A DNA stretch of 38,790 nucleotides from CAYRUP01 sp964489265 (GCA_964489265.1 CAZAXX010000013.1:1-38790), one strand, 5' to 3'. Counted from the stretch's first letter, positions 25,059 to 33,030 are shown. Made by a program: numbers and translations. The notes: generated from the letters alone by a model not told the origin.

Positions 25059-25970
25059 ATGACCCCATTCATGCGTTTTTTATACGTTTTTGTACTCTTG
25101 TTGCTGTCTGGCTGTAGCACCTATCATCCATCTGAAACCGACAATCTTCGTCAATTAGCACCCCATTATGTGACAACCAAACAAGGTCAAATTGAATATT
25201 ATCGCGCAGGACAAGGCACGCCTATCGTTTTAATTCCAGGTTATGCGACGGATGTTTCCAGTTGGAATAGAGAATTTCTCGCGGCACTTGCCATGCAACA
25301 TCAAATTATTATTTTAAATAATCGTGATGTCGGCGGCTCACACACGTTGTCTACTTCGTATGAAAGTAAAGATTTAGCAAATGATACTTATCAGCTAATT
25401 CAACAATTAAAATTAAAAAAACCAACCATTATAGGCATTTCAATGGGCGGCATGATCGCACAACAATTTGCTGTGTTGCATCCAAAATCACTGAGTCATT
25501 TGGTGTTAATCAATACTGCGATTGCAGGAAAACAATCGGTGCGTCCAACGCTTGCCATGCAAAATAAATTGCAGCACATCCCGACCAATAAATTAGGATT
25601 TTATTTATCGGCGGTTGATTTATTTTTTCCGTCGGGATGGAAAAAGAATATGTCGTATTCTCTGATCGTCGATCGTTTTCAACCAAGAGATCTGAAGGAA
25701 GTGGATATCGATGCCATTATGCTTCGCCAACAAAATTTAGTTGAGCATTGGCTAAATGACGATAAGACAGCCAAGAAAATTCAGCAATTACAGATACCGG
25801 TTTTAATATTAAATGGCACAGCCGATATTATTATTCCACCCATCAACAGTATTGTTTTAGCGAATACGATTCCTCATGCAAAACTCGTGCGTTTCATAAA
25901 TGGCGGACATGCCATGATTTATCAATTTCCCAAAGAAATGGCAAATCAAATAAATCATTTTATCGCTTAA
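25059..25970 (+). CDS. Alpha/beta-hydrolase lipoprotein
   Basis: 303 residues. The N-terminus is a lipoprotein signal with lipobox LLSGC (C19), so the mature protein is probably anchored in the cell envelope. The hydrolase fold shows the oxyanion region VLIPGYATDVSSWN, nucleophile elbow GISMGG (Ser128), acid NGTADIIIPP and His284 in GGHAMIYQF. All three catalytic residues are present. Substrate unknown (esterase or lipase-like). TAGG lies eight bases before ATG 25059. Divergent from the 639-residue gene. Confidence 0.88.
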   Translation: MTPFMRFLYVFVLLLLSGCSTYHPSETDNLRQLAPHYVTTKQGQIEYYRAGQGTPIVLIPGYATDVSSWNREFLAALAMQHQIIILNNRDVGGSHTLSTSYESKDLANDTYQLIQQLKLKKPTIIGISMGGMIAQQFAVLHPKSLSHLVLINTAIAGKQSVRPTLAMQNKLQHIPTNKLGFYLSAVDLFFPSGWKKNMSYSLIVDRFQPRDLKEVDIDAIMLRQQNLVEHWLNDDKTAKKIQQLQIPVLILNGTADIIIPPINSIVLANTIPHAKLVRFINGGHAMIYQFPKEMANQINHFIA

Positions 25971-26034
25971 TATTTTGTTAAGGTCGTGGGTGTTAAGATA
26001 AAAATTAAGGAGAAAATTAATTAAGGAAAATGCT

Positions 26035-26691
26035 ATGCTTTTTTCGCGAAAAAAATCGACTCTTTTATTCAAGGCACCTGATTTACAAGAATTAGCGCTA
26101 AAATTGGATGAGTTGCTTGAGCAAGAAAAAGATTTGCTACTTAGCTTCGGAGCAAATGCGGCAGATCCACTCAACCCTAAAAGCAAAATATTCGAAACGC
26201 TCATGCAAAATATCAAAGATGAAATTCAAAAATTTAATAAAGAAATACCTGAAAATCCCATCAGTAAACTAGAATTCGTTATTCAATTTACGCAAAATTT
26301 ATTAAAAATGATTATGGATTGTTTAGATGAAAATCTGAACTTATTAAATACGCATCGAAATAAAAATAAAGAAACTGGCTCGTATATTATTGATGGAACA
26401 GTGATAGGCGGGAGTCTTCTAGTTGCCTTTTTGAGTGGCTCATGGACCGTATGTGTTGGTGCTTTGATTGCTTCACGCTTCATAGGTGGTTCGATTAAAC
26501 AGGCAACATCAGTGGATGATCCAAAAAGTAGAACGGTTAGATTACTTGATGATGTGATCAAGCTGCTGGTTATAGTTGAACAAAATAAAGGATTTGAATT
26601 AAAACTGGAAAAACAAAAAATAGCGCCTGCTTTTCCGCCAAAATATATTGAAGCGGAAGTGCCGCAGTATCAGCCTTTGCAGCCTCGCTAG
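26035..26691 (+). CDS. Unknown protein with central membrane hairpin
   Basis: 218 residues. The N-terminal half is helical and charged (DLQELALKLDELLEQEKDLL). A glycine-containing hydrophobic hairpin lies at about 120-160 (VIGGSLLVAFLSGSW and VCVGALIASRFIGGSI), then a short helical part and a Pro/Gln-rich end (VPQYQPLQPR). AAGGA is seven bases ahead of ATG. No family recognised. Its build resembles other membrane-hairpin proteins of intracellular bacteria, which is only a resemblance. Confidence 0.6.
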   Translation: MLFSRKKSTLLFKAPDLQELALKLDELLEQEKDLLLSFGANAADPLNPKSKIFETLMQNIKDEIQKFNKEIPENPISKLEFVIQFTQNLLKMIMDCLDENLNLLNTHRNKNKETGSYIIDGTVIGGSLLVAFLSGSWTVCVGALIASRFIGGSIKQATSVDDPKSRTVRLLDDVIKLLVIVEQNKGFELKLEKQKIAPAFPPKYIEAEVPQYQPLQPR

Positions 26692-26698
26692 TCGTAAT

Positions 26699-26727
26699 GT
26701 CATTGCCGCGGCAATGACGGTTTTTTT
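26699..26727 (+). terminator. Palindrome with T-run after the hairpin-protein gene
   Basis: GTCATTGCCGCGGCAATGAC (26699-26718) is a perfect 20-base palindrome followed by GG and a run of seven T, eight bases after the stop of the plus-strand gene. It fits an intrinsic terminator built from a repeat of the GTCATT type. It lies between convergent genes. Confidence 0.65.
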
Positions 26728-26740
26728 GCAGGATGGCAAA

Positions 26741-27670
26741 TCATCTAGGTTTAAAGCTATTCTGTTTTTCTTCTTCCTGTTTTTGCCGATACTCCACTAT
26801 TTTTCCATTTATCAAGAAAAAGCCGCCATAGCGACACCAGCCGTGCACCATGCGGCCCCAGGTCCCAAGCGTTACTTTTCTGGCAAAATTCGGCGAATTT
26901 TCTTGTATAAATGTTTGCACCAGCGTTCGATAGTCTTGACCATGATTTCTGAATACATGGGTTTGGAATTTGATGCCAGGCATAATGAATGGTTGTGCGA
27001 AAGTCGCACCCGCTAAAGCGGCTAACACATTCATATTCGCACTACTCATCGTGTCATGATAACGCGGCTCGATAATAGCCTTCGCGCCATAAATTCCACC
27101 ATAGGTGAAAATCGATGCCAACAAACTACGCCCAAAGGTGGCAGACAGCGCACGCCGAAAATCAGGTGCTTTCACCTGTTTCTTATTAAAAATACTAAAT
27201 GCCGTTACGCCTTGCCCATTGTTGCTATAAAAAAATTTAACTTTATTGAGTTCGCCCGGTGTTGATAAAAGCGTATCTAAGGGTGTGCTAAGTAGTGTGA
27301 TCACAGCTGCTTTTTGAAAAGGAGTAAAATGCGGATACGTATTTTCAACAAAACTGATCACACCAAAATTCGAAAACGATTTCCAGACTGTTTGCACGAA
27401 ACCGGTTTTTGCAAAGTAGTGGGTTTGCAAGCGATACAGCATACTTGGTTTGGTGTTTTCACGAAAAAGTTCATAATAGGTTTTGGTATTTTTGGGATCC
27501 AGGTAATCATAATAAATTTTTTCAATCGGCCAGCCGATCCATCGAATAAACGTTCCAACAAATGTTCCTTCAATCAGCGAACGCATCATGTCTCTGACAT
27601 GAGGTGTTTTTTTTTCATCTTCCAAAGCCAAATTAAAATTCCTTTTTGTGAACTGCAGCGTCCTTGTCAT
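26741..27670 (-). CDS. Mitochondrial-carrier-like protein (candidate LncP-type effector)
   Basis: 309 residues in three repeats of about 90-100. Each begins with a Gly/Ala-rich helix ending in a P-x-[DE]-like motif: P48-I-E50, P130-L-D132 and a degenerate P227/P231. Each ends in a carrier-like even helix, e.g. FRRALSATFGRSLLASIFTY (171-190) and LGTWGRMVHGWCRYGGFFL. This six-helix plan is that of mitochondrial carrier proteins, which bacteria normally lack; Legionella LncP is the known effector example. The tail KQEEEKQNSFKPR is E-rich. ATG 27670 lies in a palindromic repeat; Met28/29 are alternatives. The transported substrate cannot be read from sequence. Confidence 0.65.
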   Translation of the reverse strand: MTRTLQFTKRNFNLALEDEKKTPHVRDMMRSLIEGTFVGTFIRWIGWPIEKIYYDYLDPKNTKTYYELFRENTKPSMLYRLQTHYFAKTGFVQTVWKSFSNFGVISFVENTYPHFTPFQKAAVITLLSTPLDTLLSTPGELNKVKFFYSNNGQGVTAFSIFNKKQVKAPDFRRALSATFGRSLLASIFTYGGIYGAKAIIEPRYHDTMSSANMNVLAALAGATFAQPFIMPGIKFQTHVFRNHGQDYRTLVQTFIQENSPNFARKVTLGTWGRMVHGWCRYGGFFLINGKIVEYRQKQEEEKQNSFKPR

Positions 27671-27692
27671 CCTTCACTTCGTTCAGGATGAC
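27666..27692. repeat. Short copy of the GTCATCCT palindromic repeat
   Basis: GTCATCCT (27666-27673) and AGGATGAC (27685-27692) pair, with CACTTCGTTC inside as in the copies at 6526-6603 and 31531-31602. The ATG at 27670 of the carrier-like gene lies in it. Confidence 0.85.
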
Positions 27693-27697
27693 ACAAC

Positions 27698-28585
27698 TTA
27701 TTTAACTGGATATGCTTCCAAAACACGAAACAAATTATCATATAAATTGTTGGGGCTCCATGCATACCAGCCATCCGCACCCGCATCTTGCGCCGCTTGA
27801 ATTTGTGCGTAAATGTATTTTAATTTCTTCTCGCGCGAGAGTGGATAATGATAATTTGATAATTCAATGTAGGGATACAGTTTGACTGGGAGTTTATCGT
27901 CAAATTGTTCGCGGATTGACATCAGTGAGTCATAAACGGTTTTGTAAGGCGTTGCAAAATGCACTGGGAATGGTTGGTAATGCGATGGATAAACCATGGG
28001 GCAGAGCGCATCGATTGATTTTGAAAATAACTGAATGTTTTGTCCAATATGTTTTTCTTCACCGTAACTTGAGATGCCAAACACATCAATTTGTAATGGA
28101 ATTTTTTGTTCGGCTAATCGATTTTTGAATAATTGAATAATTTCATGAATATCAATCGCATGTTGTGATGAAGCAGGTTGTTTCGTGTTGTAACGAATAT
28201 AATCGAGCTGAATTTCTTTCGCGCCATACCCTAAGGCAGCTTTAATCAATTTGTATTTCTTTTCACGATAAACTTCCGATGCAATTTGTTCAGGTGTACC
28301 ACCACCGGGAAACATCGTGATGCGCGCAACATAGCGAATTCCATTGTTTTTTACCATATCAATATTTTGCTGATAACGTTTAGATGGAATATCCATATCA
28401 ACGATAAACGTATCAATGCCAGATGCTTTGGCGTGTTTGACAAGGTAAGTGATGTAAGGTGTGTCTTCGAGAGTGGTCTGTGAAATATAAATTCCTTTGA
28501 CCATGGCATTGGCAGGATTTAGCAAAAAAAAGCATGATAAAGTGAACCAAGCGAGAAGCCCCAAAATACGATGAGTGATCTTCAT
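27698..28585 (-). CDS. Exported DUF4015 (putative glycoside hydrolase) protein
   Basis: 295 residues with a Sec signal peptide (cleavage about ANA-MV, residue 28). The rest follows a TIM-barrel pattern: GIYISQTTL, IDTFIVDMD, IRYVARITMFPG, EIQLDYIRY, LQIDVFGIS, IDALCPMVYPSHY and ADGWYAWSPNN. These are the blocks of the DUF4015 putative glycosyl-hydrolase family. The acidic residues in QLDYIRY and DVFG are likely catalytic, by family inference. GAGGTG precedes ATG 28585. The target sugar is unknown. Confidence 0.87.
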   Translation of the reverse strand: MKITHRILGLLAWFTLSCFFLLNPANAMVKGIYISQTTLEDTPYITYLVKHAKASGIDTFIVDMDIPSKRYQQNIDMVKNNGIRYVARITMFPGGGTPEQIASEVYREKKYKLIKAALGYGAKEIQLDYIRYNTKQPASSQHAIDIHEIIQLFKNRLAEQKIPLQIDVFGISSYGEEKHIGQNIQLFSKSIDALCPMVYPSHYQPFPVHFATPYKTVYDSLMSIREQFDDKLPVKLYPYIELSNYHYPLSREKKLKYIYAQIQAAQDAGADGWYAWSPNNLYDNLFRVLEAYPVK

Positions 28586-28645
28586 GATGGCACCTCATGT
28601 TTATGTGTTGCTTACTATCATTCTATCGCATTAAAAAAAAGATGC

Positions 28646-29347
28646 TTATGGTATACTGATTTGAATACGGTCGCCAAAAATAGCTCTACCAATTCTTACC
28701 ACCGTTGCCCCTTCTGCGATTGCCGCTTCCATATCGTGTGACATACCCATCGATAATGTATCTAATTTATAACCTTCCTGCTGCAATAAGTCAAAAATTA
28801 TACGTAACTGCCGCAGTTCAGCGCGCTGTTCCTCGAATGAATTTTTTTCTGCTGGGATAGTCATTAATCCACGTAAGCGCAATCGCGGTTGTTCTGAACA
28901 AAATTTAGCGAGTGCGAGTGCCGCATCTTTAGGCGCGCCGGATTTGGTTTTTTCAGCGCTGACATTAATTTCCAGGCAAATATTGAGTGGCGGTAGATGG
29001 AGAGGACGTTGATCATTTAACCGCTTTAAAGTTTTAAGGTCGCTTACGCTCTGCACCCAGGCAAAATGCTCGGCAATTTTTTTGGTTTTATTACTTTGTA
29101 TCGAGCCGATAAAATGCCATTCCAGATTTTCATCCTGCAATGCGGCCATTTTTTCTAATGCTTCCTGCAAATAATTTTCGCCGAAAGAAGTTTGGCCCGC
29201 GAGAATGGCCTGTTTAATACTTTCTGCAGAATGATTTTTGCTAACGGCTAACAGAGAAACGGAATGGGGTGGGCGGTGATAGCGTGTTTCGAATTCTTGG
29301 ATTTTATTTTTTATGTCGATAATATTCTTTTGGATGTTAATGGGCAT
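28646..29347 (-). CDS. yggS: PLP-binding homeostasis protein YggS
   Basis: PLPBP family, which buffers pyridoxal phosphate and affects amino-acid pools. 233 residues, single alanine-racemase-like barrel. The PLP lysine is K37 in LLAVSKNHS. FGENYLQEALEKM, WHFIGSIQSNK, the LRGLMTIPA block and SMGMSHDMEAAIAEG with VRIGRAIFG are all present. In most Proteobacteria yggS is directly upstream of proC; here proC is about 10.7 kb further on, same strand and order, with accessory genes between. Confidence 0.96.
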   Translation of the reverse strand: MPINIQKNIIDIKNKIQEFETRYHRPPHSVSLLAVSKNHSAESIKQAILAGQTSFGENYLQEALEKMAALQDENLEWHFIGSIQSNKTKKIAEHFAWVQSVSDLKTLKRLNDQRPLHLPPLNICLEINVSAEKTKSGAPKDAALALAKFCSEQPRLRLRGLMTIPAEKNSFEEQRAELRQLRIIFDLLQQEGYKLDTLSMGMSHDMEAAIAEGATVVRIGRAIFGDRIQISIP

Positions 29348-29357
29348 GATTGATCCA

Positions 29358-29384
29358 GGCGGGCGTACACATAGGTACGCCCCA
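29358..29384. repeat. GGGCGTAC...GTACGCCC intergenic repeat
   Basis: GGGCGTAC (29361-29368) and GTACGCCC (29375-29382) are inverted around ACATAG. The core is closely related to the GGACGGACACATAGGTCCGC sequence readable on the minus strand inside the 21881-22089 element. It fills the short gap between yggS and pckA. Confidence 0.75.
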
Positions 29385-29392
29385 CAAAAAAG

Positions 29393-30958
29393 TTATAAAG
29401 GACCCGCGTTACGAATTGAATCGCTCACATCAAATTTCTTAAAGTTTTCGATAAATTTATTCATCAATTCTTTCGCAAATTTGTCATGCGCATTTTTATC
29501 AGCCCACGAATCACGTGGATTTAAAACATTGCTTGGCACACCGGGTACTTCGGTTGGAATTGCAAGATTAAAACCAGGCAAGGTGGTGTAATTTGCATTA
29601 CGCAAATCACCATTCACGATAGCGCTGACAATGGCGCGCGTCGCCGGAATTGAAAAACGTTTACCGCCTTCGCCATAAGCGCCACCCGTCCAACCGGTGT
29701 TAACTAAAAAAACTTCCGCGTCGGAGTTGTCTAACCGTTTCATCAATAAATCAGCATAAACACGCGCAGGACGTGGGAAAAAAGGTGCGCCAAAACAGGT
29801 GCTAAAGGTTTGTTTAATACCTTTGCCTTGTCCGACTTCCGTGCTGCCAACTAATGCTGTGTAACCACTCAAGAAATAATATGCGGCTTGTTCTTTCGAA
29901 AGACGCGCAACCGGTGGTAAGACGCCATACAAATCACACGTTAAAAATAACACGGCAGTTGGTTGGTTTGCTTTATTTTCATTTACGCGTAGTGGAATAT
30001 GTTCACGCGGGTAAGCAGCACGTGTATTTTCCGTTAAACTGGAATCGGCATAATCGGGTTCTTTGGTTGCAGGATCAAGCACAACATTTTCCATAATGGC
30101 GGTGTGTCGAATCGCATCCCAAATCACAGGTTCACGTTCTTTTGAGAGATCAATACATTTTGCATAACAACCACCTTCAAAATTAAAGACAGTGTCAGCG
30201 CTCCAACCATGTTCATCATCGCCAATCAGATAACGTTCTGGATCTGCAGACAACGTGGTTTTGCCGGTGCCTGATAATCCAAAGAATAATGCGGTGTTAC
30301 CATCTTTGCCGACATTGGCAGCACAATGCATCGGTAATACTTCAAATTCCGGTAAAATGAAATTCAAAACGGAGAACATCGCTTTTTTCATTTCGCCTGC
30401 ATAAAACGTTCCGCAAATTAAAATTTTTCGTTCAGAAAAATTTAAAATGACAGCAGCGTCGCTATTCACACCATCACGCGCGGGATCTGTTTTGAAACCC
30501 GGTACACACAAAAGAGTCCATTGGTTTTTTTGATCAGAAGTGATGGGTTGTTCCGGACGGATAAAAAGATCGTGGGTAAATAAAGTATGCCAAGCTAATT
30601 CAGTGGAAACTTTGACAGTCAGTGTGTGTCTTGCATCGGCACCCACTTGTAAATAAGAAACGAATGAACAATCTTTTTGGTGCAGATATTTTTCTGCGAG
30701 TTGCCAGAGAGCCGTAAATTTTTCTGGGTCTATGGGTTGGTTGATGGTGTTCCAGTCAACGGAATTTTTGGTTACTTCGTCTTTCACAATGAAACGATCT
30801 TTGGGGGAACGGCCAGTGCGTGGGCCAGTGGTTACGTTTAATGCTTGGTTAGCGGCCAGGACACCTTCTTTGCGGGTCAGAGCCATGTTCACTAATTCAG
30901 AGGCTGATAAATTGGTATAAACTTTACTAGCGGTTGCTTTTTCAACTTGCGTCATCAT
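29393..30958 (-). CDS. pckA: Phosphoenolpyruvate carboxykinase (ATP)
   Basis: Converts oxaloacetate and ATP to phosphoenolpyruvate in gluconeogenesis, apt for an organism living on amino acids. 521 residues, usual for the ATP form. Visible: GPRTGRSPKDRFIV near the start, the MHCAANVG block, the kinase loop FFGLSGTGKTTLSADP, the metal site LIGDDEHGW, and FNFEGGCYAKCI. AGGAG lies before the ATG at 30958 (a second ATG follows at once). Intact. Confidence 0.97.
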   Translation of the reverse strand: MMTQVEKATASKVYTNLSASELVNMALTRKEGVLAANQALNVTTGPRTGRSPKDRFIVKDEVTKNSVDWNTINQPIDPEKFTALWQLAEKYLHQKDCSFVSYLQVGADARHTLTVKVSTELAWHTLFTHDLFIRPEQPITSDQKNQWTLLCVPGFKTDPARDGVNSDAAVILNFSERKILICGTFYAGEMKKAMFSVLNFILPEFEVLPMHCAANVGKDGNTALFFGLSGTGKTTLSADPERYLIGDDEHGWSADTVFNFEGGCYAKCIDLSKEREPVIWDAIRHTAIMENVVLDPATKEPDYADSSLTENTRAAYPREHIPLRVNENKANQPTAVLFLTCDLYGVLPPVARLSKEQAAYYFLSGYTALVGSTEVGQGKGIKQTFSTCFGAPFFPRPARVYADLLMKRLDNSDAEVFLVNTGWTGGAYGEGGKRFSIPATRAIVSAIVNGDLRNANYTTLPGFNLAIPTEVPGVPSNVLNPRDSWADKNAHDKFAKELMNKFIENFKKFDVSDSIRNAGPL

Positions 30959-31049
30959 CTATTTCTCCTAGCTTTTTAGCCTCAATCTTAAAAGAAGCAG
31001 TATTGTACCCAAAGTCATTTCATTTCACACCATTTTGCTTGACTATTTT

Positions 31050-31502
31050 ATGGACGCGAGGAAAATGAAGCGCTTTAATTTAAGGTATGGCGCAATGACC
31101 GAGTTGGACCAACTGATTTCTGCGGCTTATATGAGTCAAGGCAAGCAAGAAGATGTGAATAAAGTATATATCGCGATACTTCGTTCTTTGCTGTTTTTGC
31201 CTGTAAAAAAAGACAAATCCCCCGATGATGAAGAACCTTTTCATCCGCTATTTGCAACGGTGGATAATCAGCATTTTATGTTAACTTTCGATACCGTCGA
31301 ACGGTTGACCGAGTGGGCTGGCGATCAATTAGACCAAATTGATTATGTTGAAATTTCTGGGCGGGATTTAATTGCGGGAGTCAGTGATCAGGTTTATCTC
31401 GTGTTAAATATGGGTTCTGAATTTTATAAAGAATTTTCGCCGGATGAAGTTAAGCATCTGAAAAAGGTTGTGGCGCGGATTGATCAGTTGAAAGATGTGT
31501 AG
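31050..31502 (+). CDS. SseB N-terminal-domain protein
   Basis: About 150 residues resembling the SseB N-terminal domain. The opening is an amphipathic helix with AYMSQGKQEDVNKVYIAILR, then a beta-rich part (SLLFLPVK, PLFATVDNQHFMLTFDT) and the late LNMGSEFYKEFSPDEVKHLK. SseB was named for an enterobacterial protein, but the domain is widespread with no settled role. Start uncertain: a TTG at 31035, ATG at 31050 and ATG at 31065 are all in frame; GAGG precedes the last at very short spacing. Divergent from pckA. Confidence 0.7.
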   Translation: MDARKMKRFNLRYGAMTELDQLISAAYMSQGKQEDVNKVYIAILRSLLFLPVKKDKSPDDEEPFHPLFATVDNQHFMLTFDTVERLTEWAGDQLDQIDYVEISGRDLIAGVSDQVYLVLNMGSEFYKEFSPDEVKHLKKVVARIDQLKDV

Positions 31503-31530
31503 TGTCCTATTTGTCATCCTGAACGTAACA

Positions 31531-31602
31531 CTGTCATCCTGAACGCAGTGAAGGATCGCCATGTTATAACGTAGCGATCCTTCACTTCGTTCAGGATGAC
31601 AG
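31531..31602. repeat. REP-like palindrome, 29-base arms, overlapping the pyrF end
   Basis: 31531-31559 and 31574-31602 are reverse complements with one mismatch. A further partial copy of the left arm (TGTCATCCTGAACG) precedes it at 31512-31525. The right arm encodes the last residues and stop of pyrF on the minus strand. It sits between convergent genes. Confidence 0.9.
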
Positions 31603-32373
31603 TGTTGTTGTTTCAAGATACGCATTCCAACCCGCTTCCCGATATTTTTTCGCTTCGCTCAACGGATCAGCCGCCTGCACAATCCCACGTCCCACAATAA
31701 TAACATCAGTACCATTTTGAATAATCGCTTGCTGCGGCGAAATATATTGCTGCAGCAACCCATCATTTTTTGCAGCAAATTGTATGCCGGGTGTGAGATA
31801 AATCCAGTTAGGGTTTTTAGATAATTTATGTTGCGCAATAAAGCCAATCACAAAATCAGGAAATTGCTCCGCCATTTGCACGGTTTTTTGTGTGTAATCC
31901 GGTTCAAATAAATTATGCTGGGAGCTCATTTCAGCTAACAATAATAATCCGCGACCTTTAGCAAGTCCCACTTCTGCAAGACCTGAAATAATGCCAGGCC
32001 CCGGCAATGTGTGTGCATTGATAATGTCGGCCCAATCAGCAATGTGATAAATACCTTTTTGATATTGTAGTTTCACCGTGTTGCCAATATCTGCGAATTT
32101 TCTATCTTCAAAAATAAAAAATTGATGTTTAGCTGCGAGCGCGAGAAGTTTTTCAGTTAACGCTGGTGTGAAATCTTCAATGATATCGATATGCGTTTTC
32201 AGCACGCAAATTTCAGGCCCAAGTTGATCCGCAAGTGCAAGTAATTCAGCTGCACTTGTGACATCAGCGGACAATGCTAAATTCGTTTTTTTGTCATCGA
32301 GCAATTGAAATAATTTTTTTGCGAGCGGATTTTTACAGGAGCTGGCTCTTTCAGCGTAGCGCAAGTGAGTCAT
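31591..32373 (-). CDS. pyrF: Orotidine 5'-phosphate decarboxylase, eukaryotic-type
   Basis: Makes UMP from OMP. About 260 residues. The blocks are those of eukaryotic UMP synthase/Ura3 rather than the short bacterial PyrF: KTNLALSADV, LGPEICVLKTHIDI, the catalytic FEDRKFADIGNTVKLQY (Lys and Asp), ADIINAHTLPGPG, DFVIGFIAQ, and DVIIVGRGI before YREAGWNAYL. A GTG at 32388 overlaps pyrE; ATG 32373, one base after the pyrE stop, is preferred. Its final Leu-Ser-Ser-stop is read from a palindromic repeat. Confidence 0.95.
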   Translation of the reverse strand: MTHLRYAERASSCKNPLAKKLFQLLDDKKTNLALSADVTSAAELLALADQLGPEICVLKTHIDIIEDFTPALTEKLLALAAKHQFFIFEDRKFADIGNTVKLQYQKGIYHIADWADIINAHTLPGPGIISGLAEVGLAKGRGLLLLAEMSSQHNLFEPDYTQKTVQMAEQFPDFVIGFIAQHKLSKNPNWIYLTPGIQFAAKNDGLLQQYISPQQAIIQNGTDVIIVGRGIVQAADPLSEAKKYREAGWNAYLETTTLSS

Positions 32374-32374
32374 G

Positions 32375-32962
32375 TTAAGTGTGCTCACGAATAATTTGTT
32401 TGTCTTGTTCAGTCACGAGTGGCGAATGAGCCAATGTCGTTAATATTTTTGTTAAAGTGAAAACCGAGTGTGCCTGATAATGTTGTTGTTGAAGATTATC
32501 TTTGCCACCTTGTTCACGATCAATTAAAAATGCAGTGTCTGTGATGCGTAAACCTGCGGCTTTAAGTTCGTGTGCAGTTTCAATAATACTGCTGCCAGTC
32601 GTGATTAAATCTTCGATAATGAGACAGGATTGGCCTTTCTGAAAAGCGCCTTCAACTTGCTGCTTTGTGCCATAGTCTTTTTTTTCTTTGCGACGCATGA
32701 TCATTGGAATGTTATGTTTGAGTGATAAACATGTTGCGATAGGTAATGCGGTATAAGGCACTCCGCAAATCAAGTCAAACTGACAACGATGCACCACTTG
32801 CCAAATTGCATCGGAAACCATACGTAACACATTGGGATGAGAAATAATCTGGCGTAAATCGATATAAATTTTCGAAGATTTCCCACTTTTTAAGGTAAAA
32901 TTTCCAAATTTCACGGCACCAATTCGATAGAGCGCGGAGATAACTTCTTCATTATTCATCAT
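32375..32962 (-). CDS. pyrE: Orotate phosphoribosyltransferase, UMP-synthase-like
   Basis: Makes OMP from orotate and PRPP. About 195 residues. FGNFTLKSGKSSKIYIDLR, CGVPYTALPIAT, RRKEKKDYGTKQQVEG and the PRPP loop LIIEDLITTGSS, followed by LIDREQGGKDNL, closely resemble the first half of eukaryotic UMP synthase. The frame begins at 32980, but ATG 32962 has AGGA five bases ahead. pyrF follows after one base, in another frame, so the pair equals a split UMP synthase in the eukaryotic order. Confidence 0.95.
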   Translation of the reverse strand: MMNNEEVISALYRIGAVKFGNFTLKSGKSSKIYIDLRQIISHPNVLRMVSDAIWQVVHRCQFDLICGVPYTALPIATCLSLKHNIPMIMRRKEKKDYGTKQQVEGAFQKGQSCLIIEDLITTGSSIIETAHELKAAGLRITDTAFLIDREQGGKDNLQQQHYQAHSVFTLTKILTTLAHSPLVTEQDKQIIREHT

Positions 32963-32995
32963 AATTATCCTAGAGAACATAGTTTCTAGAAAAGG

Positions 32996-33001
32996 ATTAT
33001 A
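32996..33001 (-). promoter_or_regulatory. Candidate -10 of pyrE-pyrF
   Basis: TATAAT on the minus strand, 34 bases before the pyrE ATG. A TTTATC-like -35 lies about 16 bases upstream; weak. Confidence 0.45.
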
Positions 33002-33030
33002 CTTTAATTACCAATTAGATAAAGTGAGTA

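Noticed and set aside
32371..32388. Sequencing frameshift breaking a fused UMP synthase
   Set aside because: Not adopted as the call: pyrE ends in a clean stop and pyrF has its own ATG one base later, which works as two coupled genes. Kept as something to check in reads.
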